Shown: positions 1 to 6,653, counted from the stretch's first letter. The stretch: 10,807 bases of DNA from JAPLHV01 sp964464245 (GCA_964464245.1 CAYXFH010000099.1:1-10807); one strand, 5' to 3'. Made by a program: numbers and translations. Notes: generated from the letters alone by a model not told the origin.

Positions 1-1
1 C

Positions 2-1003
2 ATTAAATTCACCGATCGGGGGGGGATCGCCTGGCGCATTACAACAAAAGGCGATCTCGGTGGAATCTTTCGCTTGGAGGTGGAGGTGGAGGATAGCGGG
101 ATGGGGATTGCCGAGGCAGACCTGGCGAGGCTCTTCCGTCCATTCGAGCAAACGGAGGCTGGCGCCCGCACCGAGGGAGGAACTGGATTGGGGTTGGCAA
201 TCAGCCGCCAGTTCGCCCGCTTGATGGGGGGAGACCTCACTGTCACCAGCGAGCCTGGCAGGGGAAGTCGCTTCCTTCTGGTCCTGCCGATTATGAGGAC
301 GGACGAGAGCCTTCTCAAACCTCCCCACCTCTTGCACAGAGTGGCCGGCTTAGCGCCTGACCAGGCTCCTATCCGCGTGCTGGTCACCGACGACAAGGCG
401 GAGAACCGCTCGCTCCTGGTCCAGATGTTGGAGACCATCGGTTTCCAGACCACGGAGGCGCGGGACGGACGCGAAGCCCTCGATCGCATCGATACCTGGA
501 ACCCTCGGTTGGTTCTGATGGACATGCGCATGCCGGTGATGGACGGCTATGAAGCCATCCGGCGCGTGCGGGACAGTGAAAAGGACAGCCCTACTCACCT
601 GCAGATCATCGCTGTCACCGCCAGCGCCTTCGAGGACGATCGGCAGCAGATCCTCCAAGCAGGCGCCGACGGTTACCTGCGCAAGCCCTTCCAGGAAGAG
701 GAATTATTCGAAGCCATCAGAGAATGCCTGGGGATTCGTTTTCTCTATGAGGAACGCTCCGCCGAGGAAGACGAACAAAATCCCCCGGTAGCCTCCCTTC
801 GGCTGCAATCTCTGGCCGCCCTTCCCGCATCGCTTCGCGCGGCGATGCGCGAGGCAATCCTCTCCGCCCGGGTGGAACGGCTTCGTGAGTCGATCGAGGA
901 GGCGTCCCGCCTCCTCCCCGGGGTGGCCGACGAACTTCGGCAACTGGCCGCCACCTACCAATACGATTCGCTGCTGGCCTTGCTGGAGGAATCCTCGGGA
1001 TAA
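2..1003 (+). CDS. Hybrid sensor histidine kinase/response regulator, C-terminal part (5' end outside window)
   Basis: The reading frame is open from the window edge, so the sensor and dimerisation regions lie upstream. The first residues (IKFTDRGG) are the tail of the kinase N box. They are followed by the ATP-binding G1 box DSGMGIAEADL, the F box FRPFEQ and the G2 box GGTGLGLAIS. A full receiver domain follows at about nt 374-730: acidic pair TDD, phospho-acceptor Asp in LMDMRMPVMDG (codon 521-523), and conserved Lys in YLRKPF (codon 683-685). The last ~80 residues are helical, rich in Leu, Arg and Glu, and contain no histidine, so they are not a working HPt phosphotransfer domain. Similar tails occur in hybrid kinases of Chloroflexota and cyanobacteria (from memory). 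The kinase probably autophosphorylates and passes phosphate to its own receiver. The input signal is unknown. It converges with the ATPase operon on the other strand. Confidence 0.93.
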   Translation: MKFTDRGGIAWRITTKGDLGGIFRLEVEVEDSGMGIAEADLARLFRPFEQTEAGARTEGGTGLGLAISRQFARLMGGDLTVTSEPGRGSRFLLVLPIMRTDESLLKPPHLLHRVAGLAPDQAPIRVLVTDDKAENRSLLVQMLETIGFQTTEARDGREALDRIDTWNPRLVLMDMRMPVMDGYEAIRRVRDSEKDSPTHLQIIAVTASAFEDDRQQILQAGADGYLRKPFQEEELFEAIRECLGIRFLYEERSAEEDEQNPPVASLRLQSLAALPASLRAAMREAILSARVERLRESIEEASRLLPGVADELRQLAATYQYDSLLALLEESSG

Positions 1004-1316
1004 TCCTCCGGCTACGGTTAGCGGAGTTCGTTGCGCGTCATCGCTGATCTGTAAGAGGTTCACCCGCTTGAACAACGAACGGACAGCCGACCAGAGCGAG
1101 CGTTAGAGCGCAACCGGCCAGCGAAAGGACTTAACAGCTTGGGCTATTCTTCCCCTGGATGCTCCGATGTGGGCGAGGGACAATCGAATATCCGCCGCCA
1201 CAAGCGTTCCTCTGGACTCATCTCTGCTTCGGGGAAGAGCGAAGACCCCGAGGACAGGTCTTCTTCACATCCTACCGGCGCACTCGATGAGCAGTCCGGG
1301 TTTTCTTCTCCCCCTG
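1004..1316. other. Convergent intergenic region, no gene; two weak inverted repeats
   Basis: This is the 313-nt gap between the kinase stop and the stop of the opposing ATPase operon. Short open frames here have no family signal or ribosome site. Two dyads are visible. GTTCGTTG (1026-1033) pairs perfectly with CAACGAAC (1073-1080) around a 39-nt loop that holds a smaller GTTCA/TGAAC pair. GAAGACC (1241-1247) pairs with GGTCTTC (1257-1263) around a 9-nt loop. Neither is followed by a T-run on either strand, so they are only possible transcription end points for the two converging units. Confidence 0.5.
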
Positions 1317-2606
1317 TCACTCCTCGCTCTCCCTGGCAGGATCGGCTGACTTCTCCTTGATCTCCTCGCCGGCATCCTCCTTCTCTTCTCTCCAGGAAGA
1401 ATCCACCAAACCAACAGCCTGCGGGTGGATCGTCTCTCCCACCGCTCGTTTGACATCCAGCGCCTCCAAGGCGGCGCGCAGGTGCGTACGCACCGGTTGC
1501 TCGCCGATGGAACCGATCAACTCCGGCAGGTCCAGCTCAGCCGGCCAGGCGTAGGCGTCGGCATGCAACTGTCGCACCCGTTCCAATAGAAGCAGCAAGT
1601 CCTCCCCGCGCAATGGCCGCACAGTGGGGCACTGCACAGGATCCATGGCCTGTTGGAAGAAGTGGGAGAGGGCTTGACCCTCCGCTTTTCCGCACTTCTC
1701 TTCGGCCAGCCCAGGGAGCAGAATTGGGTCGGAGCGGCTGGAACCGATCTTTCCGTGCCAAAGATCGTCCTGCAGGCGGGAAGCGACCGCAGCGACGGTG
1801 TAGATCGGGTAAGGCAGTGCGGCCGACCACCCCAGCAAGGTACTGAGGTTAAGGTAGGCTCTCATCCGGCCGGCCCGCCCCAAGCGGCCGATCAGCTCGG
1901 CTTCATCGATCAGCAGCACCCAGCCCCGGTAGCCGCAGAAACGGATGGCGTCGGCCAACAAGCCCAGGTAGGCGGTGGCGTGACGTCCAGCCTTGAAGTT
2001 TTCCTGGAATTTGGGCAACGGCTCCTGGCGGCTTTGCTTGTGCAAGTGACGCAACTCGCCCAAGGGGATGCGATTGCCCATCAGGTCTCCGTAGAGGTTG
2101 GCCTGGTCCTCGGAATCTCTGGCCGCCAGCAGATCCTGCAGCACGATGGCCGGCAAGGGGTGGCAATAGCGGCCCGGCTCTAAGACCGGGGATCCCTCCA
2201 GCTCGCTGCGGCGATGACGATTGAGGGGACCGAGGATGCCCGGCGCCTGGGAGTCCGGCAAGCGCACGATCGGAGCCACTCGCCGGTAAAAGTGGAAGAG
2301 GTTGTGAAGGGCAACCTCGCGGCTGAGTGAGACGCGGCTGGTAGCAAAGCCGTGGTCCAAGGCGAGGTGTTCGATGGCTGTCAAGGCGTGTGTCTTGCCC
2401 TGGCCGTACTGCCCCCACAGCAATCGCCCAGGGGGAACCTGGCCGCCGCTTTGGAATGCATCCAAGTCGGCTTGCACCGTTCGCTTGAGGTTGGGCCGCA
2501 AGTCGGGCAAGGCGCGGGTAGAGGCGCGGGTGGGAATGCCCGCCCGCAGCGATTCGATGACAGCCACCGCCATCCGGCGCGTCTCCTCGTAGGGAATGCT
2601 ATTCAT
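1317..2606 (-). CDS. BrxD-like P-loop ATPase (BREX ATP-binding protein family, formerly DUF2791)
   Basis: This 429-residue ATPase is the third gene of the operon. The N-terminus reads RRMAVAVIESLRAGIPTRAS, which matches the opening of BrxC/BrxD-type ATPases as I remember them ('xxxIEALRxGxPxR'). Walker A is GQYGQGKT (residues 65-72) and Walker B is WVLLIDEAE (229-237). The Lys- and Glu-rich C-terminal ~35 residues look disordered. The start is the ATG at 2606, whose ATGA overlaps the TGA of the preceding gene and sits 7 nt after AGGAGG. A GTG three codons... two codons upstream (2612) is too close to that site. In BREX such ATPases act with a methyltransferase, PglZ and other proteins against phage; none of those is present here. 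The role is therefore inferred only as ATP-driven work with the neighbouring ATPase. Family assignment is from motif recognition, without a profile search. Confidence 0.8.
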   Translation of the reverse strand: MNSIPYEETRRMAVAVIESLRAGIPTRASTRALPDLRPNLKRTVQADLDAFQSGGQVPPGRLLWGQYGQGKTHALTAIEHLALDHGFATSRVSLSREVALHNLFHFYRRVAPIVRLPDSQAPGILGPLNRHRRSELEGSPVLEPGRYCHPLPAIVLQDLLAARDSEDQANLYGDLMGNRIPLGELRHLHKQSRQEPLPKFQENFKAGRHATAYLGLLADAIRFCGYRGWVLLIDEAELIGRLGRAGRMRAYLNLSTLLGWSAALPYPIYTVAAVASRLQDDLWHGKIGSSRSDPILLPGLAEEKCGKAEGQALSHFFQQAMDPVQCPTVRPLRGEDLLLLLERVRQLHADAYAWPAELDLPELIGSIGEQPVRTHLRAALEALDVKRAVGETIHPQAVGLVDSSWREEKEDAGEEIKEKSADPARESEE

Positions 2607-3817
2607 GACCACTCCTCCTGGTAAAGGCTCGCCTCACTGCGCACGCCGGCCCGCAACGGTTCTTCCGCCAATTCCTCCACCCGAGGGGCAGGCTGTTCAC
2701 CGTGGCGCAAGCCCGCTTCGGCCAGCACCGCGCGCAAGCGGGCCGCCACTTGCAGAGCGAGCGGCTCACCGCGCAAGGCTTGGTCGTGCTGATCGACGTC
2801 GATCATATCGGCGAAGGGATTGAAGCAAGTGGAGGGTACCAGGCCGGTCTGCAGCCTCATCCAGAGAGCCTCATAGCTCTGAAAGCCGCGGTGCAGGTCT
2901 TGAATGAAGGGAGGGCGTCCAGCCAAAAGCAGAAAGAAACCGCTGAGGCAATCGGCGTCGTCGATCAGTTGGCGAAAGAGCTCGCAGCTATCTTTTACCG
3001 CTTGGGGAGAATAGCGATAACCTCCGCCTTCACCGCTCCGTTCAGTCAGCGCTTCCAGATCGTCGATCTGGACCAGCAAGCCTCGTTTCCCGGCGATGCG
3101 CAAGAGGTGAATCAAGGAGTTCAACCAGTAACGGGCGGTGGGCTTTCCCAAGCGCTCGAAAAGGCTGGTTTGCTGCTTCTCGCCGCGTTCCAGTTTCTCA
3201 CCGGCCAGCCATTTCAAGTAGAGGAACTCGCGGATGCGGTCCTCTTCGTCCTCATCGTAGGTGCGCGACTGCACCACTCCCCAGACGAAGGTGAGAAAGG
3301 AGGGTCCCAAGTCGAAGCGGCGAAAGACTCTCCAAGCGGCGTCGCTGATCTCCCGCTTGGCGATGGGAGTGGGCCGTCCCTTCTCTACCAAGAGGGGCAG
3401 GAGGGGGCTGTAGCCATCGTACTGGCGTTCGTCGTAGCCAAGCTCGGCAGCTACGCGGCGACAGAGGCCGGCCACCAGAAATTCCATGTCGATCCCTCGG
3501 GCGATGTCTCGATAGAGGCTGGGCAAGTCACTCAACTTGGCTGTAGTGGATCGGGCGGAAAGGAAGACCGTCTCGTACCCGAGGGCCTTGGCATCCGCTG
3601 CGACCACTCTCAATAAGTGAGTCTTGCCTGCGCCGCGGCTGCCGACCAGAACCTTGACCTTGCTCCCGCCGCTGGCAATGTAATTCTCCAGGTAGTGCTC
3701 GCGCAGATAGTCCAGCCACAGCTCGCGGCCTACCGTCATGGCCTGGAGCAGAGCAGGGTCCGCGGGCGGTTGACCGGCTTGGAGGGCTCTTAGGTCATCC
3801 CTGCGAATCGTCGGCAT
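2603..3817 (-). CDS. Second BrxC/BrxD-like P-loop ATPase
   Basis: This 404-residue protein is encoded by the middle gene of the operon. It opens with IRRDDLRALQAGQPP, then has a MTVGRE segment, Walker A GSRGAGKT (residues 59-66) and Walker B LLVQIDDLE (about 247-255). A later hydrophobic strand (SGFFLLLAGRPPF) ending in an Arg is placed like the sensor region of AAA+/STAND-type ATPases. The overall pattern (short helical lead, 'VLVGxxGxGKT', long helical insert, 'IDDLE') matches the BREX-type ATP-binding family and is clearly related to, but different from, its partner downstream. The start is the ATG at 3817, 3 nt after GGAGGAGG; an in-frame ATG at 3835 lies upstream of that site. It overlaps the preceding gene by 23 nt and the following one by 4 nt. 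Two unlike ATPases encoded together suggest a hetero-oligomer (inference). Confidence 0.78.
   Translation of the reverse strand: MPTIRRDDLRALQAGQPPADPALLQAMTVGRELWLDYLREHYLENYIASGGSKVKVLVGSRGAGKTHLLRVVAADAKALGYETVFLSARSTTAKLSDLPSLYRDIARGIDMEFLVAGLCRRVAAELGYDERQYDGYSPLLPLLVEKGRPTPIAKREISDAAWRVFRRFDLGPSFLTFVWGVVQSRTYDEDEEDRIREFLYLKWLAGEKLERGEKQQTSLFERLGKPTARYWLNSLIHLLRIAGKRGLLVQIDDLEALTERSGEGGGYRYSPQAVKDSCELFRQLIDDADCLSGFFLLLAGRPPFIQDLHRGFQSYEALWMRLQTGLVPSTCFNPFADMIDVDQHDQALRGEPLALQVAARLRAVLAEAGLRHGEQPAPRVEELAEEPLRAGVRSEASLYQEEWS
2614..2619 (-). promoter_or_regulatory. Ribosome binding site deciding the ATG start at 2606
   Basis: On the minus strand AGGAGG stands 7 nt before the ATG at 2606-2604. 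The alternative GTG at 2612-2610 is only 1 nt from it, so the ATG is preferred. The ATGA overlap with the upstream stop suggests translational coupling. Confidence 0.8.
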
Positions 3818-4613
3818 GTTCCTCCTCCGGTGCATGGATTGCCAAACTGCTGATGTGGCTGACCCTTCCCTGGGAGTCGACCAGATCGTAGGAGCGGCCT
3901 TGATTGCGGGCGAAGCCGAACTCGAAGCGGTATCCCTGCAGTTCCAAGGGATATATCTCTTTCAATCGCCCCAGGTCGTAGAGGAATAGTTGCAGAGGAT
4001 AGTCTCGTTTGGCCTCGCGTCGCAGGGTGAGAAGAGTGAAGAGGGTAGCCAGAGGGACGGGATTTCCCCAGAGCACCTCGCGACCTGTGTAGTGCAGCCG
4101 GTTGGCGTACTCATAGGCATCCCGCAGCTCTCGGCAAAGCCTGGCGACTTGAATCGGACGGCCGGTCACCTTGTGGTAGCGGGCGGCCACCCAAGCGGCC
4201 ACTGAAGCGGGGTTCATCGCCGAGGCGCTCTCCCGTCGCCGTCCCATGCTGAGAATGCACTGCTCTTCGGCCAGAGAGACGCGCAGCTTGAAAGGAGGAA
4301 ACTCGAAGTCCGGAAAAACTCCTGCCAGCGGAACTCCGGCCTTTTGTAAAGCTTCCTCCAGCAACTGCGGGTACACCGGGTCTTCCAAGCATCGACGGTT
4401 GGCTTGGATTCTCTCCTCCAGCTCGACCCGAAGCGCCGGCCAATTGGCCGCCAGGCTGAGTAGTCCTTCATCCAGAACTTCTCGCTCCAGCTCGAAATGC
4501 CTCCGGTCCCAAGCCTCCAAACTTGCCCGCAGTTTCTTCCAAGCTGCCAGAAGCCGGCGTATTCGCAAACCGACACGCTCTAGAGCGAGCGGCTCGCGTG
4601 TATAATCCTCCAT
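3795..4613 (-). CDS. Unrecognised helical protein, first gene of the paired-ATPase operon
   Basis: I do not recognise this 272-residue protein. Residues ~1-75 are strongly charged with regular hydrophobic spacing (LERVGLRIRRLLAAWKKL, then HFELEREVLDEGLL), which suggests long helices or a coiled coil. The middle part (~100-200) is mixed, with AAWVAARYHKVTGRPIQVA resembling a small helical domain. The end (~220-260) looks like beta strands: YRFEFGFARN followed by YDLVDSQGRVSHI. There is no signal peptide, membrane segment or nucleotide-binding motif. The ATG follows a weak, distant AAGGA. I saw no convincing promoter in the upstream minus strand. It shares 23 nt with the first ATPase gene, so it is almost certainly co-transcribed. 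By position it could be an adaptor, a sensor or an effector for the two ATPases; nothing in the sequence decides among these. Confidence 0.8.
   Translation of the reverse strand: MEDYTREPLALERVGLRIRRLLAAWKKLRASLEAWDRRHFELEREVLDEGLLSLAANWPALRVELEERIQANRRCLEDPVYPQLLEEALQKAGVPLAGVFPDFEFPPFKLRVSLAEEQCILSMGRRRESASAMNPASVAAWVAARYHKVTGRPIQVARLCRELRDAYEYANRLHYTGREVLWGNPVPLATLFTLLTLRREAKRDYPLQLFLYDLGRLKEIYPLELQGYRFEFGFARNQGRSYDLVDSQGRVSHISSLAIHAPEEEHADDSQG
3821..3828 (-). promoter_or_regulatory. Ribosome binding site deciding the ATG start at 3817
   Basis: GGAGGAGG on the minus strand lies between the two possible ATGs (3835 and 3817) and therefore serves the downstream one. The site is inside the 3' end of the preceding gene, which fits coupled translation. 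Confidence 0.75.
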
Positions 4614-4799
4614 TTAGTCACCATCCTTCATCGTAATCTGAGTTCAGGTCAGTCTGTGTATCACCAAAACGATCGATTGCCCCACGAAAGGTGGAGTCGA
4701 AACCTGCCCTAGTTTATCGCTTGCATGGAAGTCTTTCCTTTGCCATGCTCGGCGACGTGAAGGGCGCCCCATGATGAGGACATTTGAGAGATTTTGGCA

Positions 4800-4825
4800 T
4801 TCCTTTTCTTTTCAAGTGGGTAACC
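4800..4825. repeat. 26-nt dispersed repeat, copy 1 (copy 2 at 9211-9236)
   Basis: The block contains TTCCTTTTC then TTTCAAGTGG then ACC. It matches 9211-9236 at 23 of 26 positions in the same orientation. The 25 nt before it (from GAGGACAT at 4777) also look like a decayed version of the GGGGACAGATTTATTT stretch before copy 2, so the full element may be about 50 nt. This is probably a REP-type dispersed element. Confidence 0.7.
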
Positions 4826-4842
4826 TACCAGCCTGCGGCTAG

Positions 4843-4946
4843 ACAGCTCACGGCAAGTCGATAGCTCACGGCAAGTCGATAGCTCCCGGCAAGTCGATAG
4901 CTCCCGGCAAGTCGACAGCTCCCGGCAAGTCGATAGCCCCCGGCAG
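4843..4946. repeat. 18-nt tandem repeat array A
   Basis: There are five contiguous units at 4843, 4861, 4879, 4897 and 4915, with consensus ATAGCTCCCGGCAAGTCG, and a degraded sixth from 4933. Units differ by one to three bases. There are no spacers, so this is a minisatellite-like array and not CRISPR. Confidence 0.93.
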
Positions 4947-5044
4947 GGTGTCCTGTGTCGAAGTGGGGCAGATAGCCGCTGGAGAACCACCCTCGGGTTG
5001 GTTGATCTCCAGCGCGGTTGGCCTCCGTCTTGTTACTGCAGATA

Positions 5045-5230
5045 CCGCACTGGGGTGCGGCGGTCCCAGGAACGGTCTCAGTCTCAGGGACGGTCTCAGA
5101 CTCAGGAGCGGTCTCAGACTCAGGGACGGTCTCAGACTCAGGGACGGTCTCAGTCGCAGATTTGCCGCACTGGGGTGCGGCGGTCCCAGGAAAGCCGACA
5201 ATCTCAAGGATGGTCTCAGTCTCAGGGACG
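5045..5230. repeat. 18-nt tandem array B inside a 120-nt duplication
   Basis: A 27-nt segment with hairpin CCGCAC-TGGG-GTGCGG occurs at 5045-5071 and again, identical, at 5165-5191. After the first copy come five 18-nt units (5072-5161) with consensus ACGGTCTCAGACTCAGGG. After the second copy come one badly decayed unit (5192-5209), one good unit (5210-5227) and a fragment. Within each unit a hexamer pattern (GTCTCA, GACTCA, GGGACG) is visible, so growth may have begun from a 6-nt repeat. The unit is unrelated to array A but has the same period. Confidence 0.92.
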
Positions 5231-5293
5231 GTCATTCCCTTTTGTTTTTGAGGTCTCACCGACCCCGATATGGTTTGCGCCGGAGTGGTCCTC

Positions 5294-5317
5294 GTAGGGG
5301 CGGGTTTCAAACCCGCT
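5294..5317. repeat. REP-like palindrome with TTTCAAA centre
   Basis: GCGGGTTT and AAACCCGC flank a single C (5300-5316), preceded by GTAGGG. GTAGGGGCGGGTTT-type palindromes are common intergenic elements in Chloroflexota and cyanobacteria (from memory). No T-run follows, so it is not a clear terminator. Confidence 0.75.
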
Positions 5318-5481
5318 CAGGCACGGGCTCTCTCTCCTAGTGATGCATCATTCTCCAGAACGCCCTGCCGGGGGTTATCGCATTTCCGCAAGTTGACTTG
5401 TTGTCGTCTGCCTTGATGATCCCAGAGACCTCGTTTGCCCTCAGACTGTCTTACCAACTCAGTTTGAGAAAGAACCGATTT

Positions 5482-5564
5482 TGGGGACAGATTTGAATTG
5501 CCAAGATGGGGACAGATTTGAATTGCCAATATGGGGACAGATTTGAAATCTGCCCCCATATTGG
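5482..5564. repeat. GGGGACAGATTT tandem units ending in a 39-nt inverted repeat
   Basis: Two 25-nt units (5482-5506 and 5507-5531) start with TGGGGACAGATTTGAATTG and differ at one base. A third begins at 5532 but turns after GATTTGAA into the reverse complement of its own left side. The result is an inverted repeat at 5526-5564 with 19-nt arms around one G and a single A/G mismatch. The form is REP-like; GGGGACAGATTT motifs often accompany REP-associated (IS200-like) transposases, but no transposase is present here. Confidence 0.88.
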
Positions 5565-5595
5565 ATTGATAGATGCCAAGCGGATGCTCATTCCT

Positions 5596-5601
5596 TACAA
5601 T
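5596..5601 (+). promoter_or_regulatory. Probable -10 box for the PAP2 gene
   Basis: TACAAT lies 45 nt before the GTG start. No good -35 is found at 16-18 nt. The following AGGCGGGT resembles the sequence after TACAAT at 6648, which supports it as a start site. Confidence 0.4.
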
Positions 5602-5645
5602 AGGCGGGTGAGAGAAAGAAGTGATCAACTGATTGGGAGGATGGC

Positions 5646-6626
5646 GTGAACGGCTGGGAAGGACTCTTCAGTTGGGGCTTGGCCGTGGTGATTTGGCTGC
5701 AAGGAACCCTGCCCGGGCTGACATGGCCGATGGTCGCGATCAGCGCAATGGGGACGGAGGTCTTCTTTCTCTTGTTGCTCCCTTTCCTCTACTGGTGTGT
5801 CAACCCTCGCCTGGCGGCGCGTTTGGGGGTTGCCATCAGCCTCTCCGCCAGCCTGATGGTCACCTTGAAGTTTCTCTTCCATGCTCCTCGCCCTTTTTGG
5901 GTCAGCGACGAAGTCCGGCCTGCCCAACCCGAAAGCTCCTACGGCCTTCCCTCCGGCCATGCCCAGAATGCCGCCGTCTTCTGGGGGCTGTTGGCGCAAC
6001 AGGCATCAAGCTGGGGACGCGGCCTTGCCATCGGCTTGATCATCCTGATCGGCTTCTCCCGCTTGCAACTGGGGGTTCATTTCCCCTGGGATGTGCTGGC
6101 CGGCTGGGCGGTGGGGGGGATCGTCCTCCTCGCCTTCCTGCGCTGGGAGAAACCCCTGGCCCGCGCTTGGCGAAGGCGTTCGCTGCCGGGACAGATCCTG
6201 CTGGCCTTGCTGGCTTCTCTGGCGCTGATCGTTTTCCCCCTGCTGGCCGGGTTGGCTCTCCCCCCGAGCGACCCGCCGGGGTGGGCTATTCTGGCCGCTC
6301 AAGCTTTCCCCGAGAACCCGACCATCTACCACCCGCGGGACCTGGGCGGGGTGGTCGGGCTGGCTGGCGTCCTCTTCGGCTTCCTGGCCGGCTGGGCATT
6401 GCTGCAACAACAGGGAGGTTTCGTGGTGGCCGGCCTTTTCCACCGCAAAGTCCTCCGCCTGCTGCTGGGGATGGCAGCGGCCGGCGGCGGCTACCTCGCT
6501 GTCCAAGTTTTTCTCCCTGGCGGCGCCACAGTCCCTCTGCTGGTGGGCCGCTACCTGGCTCTGGCAGCGGTCGGCTTGTGGATCGCCTGGGGAGCGCCTC
6601 TCGTTTTTCGCCGCTTGCGCCTCTAG
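5646..6626 (+). CDS. PAP2-family membrane phosphatase
   Basis: This 326-residue membrane protein has the complete three-part PAP2 acid phosphatase signature: KX6RP as K75...R82-P83 (KFLFHAPRP), PSGH at 102-105, and SRX5HX3D as S138-R139...H145...D149. It has many hydrophobic segments: about three before the first motif, two across the active-site region, and three or more in the last 150 residues. The family removes phosphate from lipid phosphates such as phosphatidic acid or undecaprenyl pyrophosphate at the outer face of the membrane; the exact substrate cannot be read from sequence. The protein is longer than a minimal PAP2 enzyme (~200 residues) owing to the C-terminal membrane region. 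The start is GTG, 5 nt after GGGAGG (5635-5640); the nearer ATG at 5641 is out of frame and hits a stop at once. A 118-residue unknown gene follows. Confidence 0.93.
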   Translation: MNGWEGLFSWGLAVVIWLQGTLPGLTWPMVAISAMGTEVFFLLLLPFLYWCVNPRLAARLGVAISLSASLMVTLKFLFHAPRPFWVSDEVRPAQPESSYGLPSGHAQNAAVFWGLLAQQASSWGRGLAIGLIILIGFSRLQLGVHFPWDVLAGWAVGGIVLLAFLRWEKPLARAWRRRSLPGQILLALLASLALIVFPLLAGLALPPSDPPGWAILAAQAFPENPTIYHPRDLGGVVGLAGVLFGFLAGWALLQQQGGFVVAGLFHRKVLRLLLGMAAAGGGYLAVQVFLPGGATVPLLVGRYLALAAVGLWIAWGAPLVFRRLRL

Positions 6627-6647
6627 GCTGAAGGGGAACTAGCAGCG

Positions 6648-6653
6648 TACAAT
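6648..6653 (+). promoter_or_regulatory. Possible -10 box for the 118-residue gene
   Basis: TACAAT lies 36 nt before the chosen ATG and is followed by AGAAGGGT, close to the context at 5596. No clear -35 is present. If real, this gene has its own promoter besides read-through from PAP2. Confidence 0.35.

Larger units (their letters stand above)
4614..5645. other. 1-kb gene-free, repeat-rich intergenic block
   Basis: This divergent region lies between the ATPase operon (-) and the PAP2 gene (+). It holds, in order: a leader for the minus operon (4614-4799) with no obvious promoter; a block shared with 9211-9236; two 18-nt tandem arrays (4843-4946 and 5045-5230); a TTTCAAA palindrome near 5308; a palindrome TGATGCATCA (5341-5350); unremarkable sequence to 5480; GGGGACAGATTT units with an inverted repeat (5482-5564); and a probable -10 box for PAP2. 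Long open frames exist on both strands here because the repeat units have periods divisible by three and lack stops. Their products are low-complexity and their frames start inside repeats, so I do not call them genes. Confidence 0.7.

Noticed and set aside
1241..1263. Intrinsic terminator for the ATPase operon
   Set aside because: The 7-bp stem has a 9-nt loop, modest stability and no T-run on either strand.
1653..2183. 176-codon plus-strand open frame opposite the ATPase gene
   Set aside because: It is antisense to a gene with clear Walker motifs; a GC-rich shadow frame with no motif of its own. The same holds for the 304-codon frame at 2702-3616 and the 272-codon frame at 8335-9153.
3818..3835. 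Upstream ATG (3835) as start of the middle ATPase
   Set aside because: The strong GGAGGAGG lies after this ATG and 3 nt before the ATG at 3817.
4601..4606. TATAAT on the plus strand as a promoter
   Set aside because: It lies within the first codons of the minus-strand gene, and no plus-strand gene follows for 1 kb.
1317..4613. Complete BREX locus
   Set aside because: No PglZ, PglX/methyltransferase, BrxA, BrxB or helicase genes are in the window. The kinase and gene-free DNA flank the trio.
4843..5230. CRISPR array
   Set aside because: Units are contiguous 18-mers without unique spacers, and there are no cas genes.
4843..5230. Iteron-type replication origin
   Set aside because: The period fits iterons, but no initiator gene, DnaA boxes or clear AT-rich unwinding region was found beside it. 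The neighbouring ATPases look BREX-like and not Rep-like.
4825..5310. 161-codon minus-strand open frame running through both 18-nt arrays
   Set aside because: Its product is made of the repeats (TVPESE, YRLAGS). The first codon is a TTG inside the TTTCAAA palindrome with no ribosome site. Other frames are equally open because the repeat period is a multiple of three.
5300..5316. Intrinsic terminator
   Set aside because: There is no T-run after the stem and no gene ends just upstream on either strand; a REP-type palindrome explains it better.
5317..5628. 103-codon minus-strand open frame
   Set aside because: It reads through the GGGGACAGATTT repeats and intergenic DNA, with no family similarity and no convincing ribosome site.
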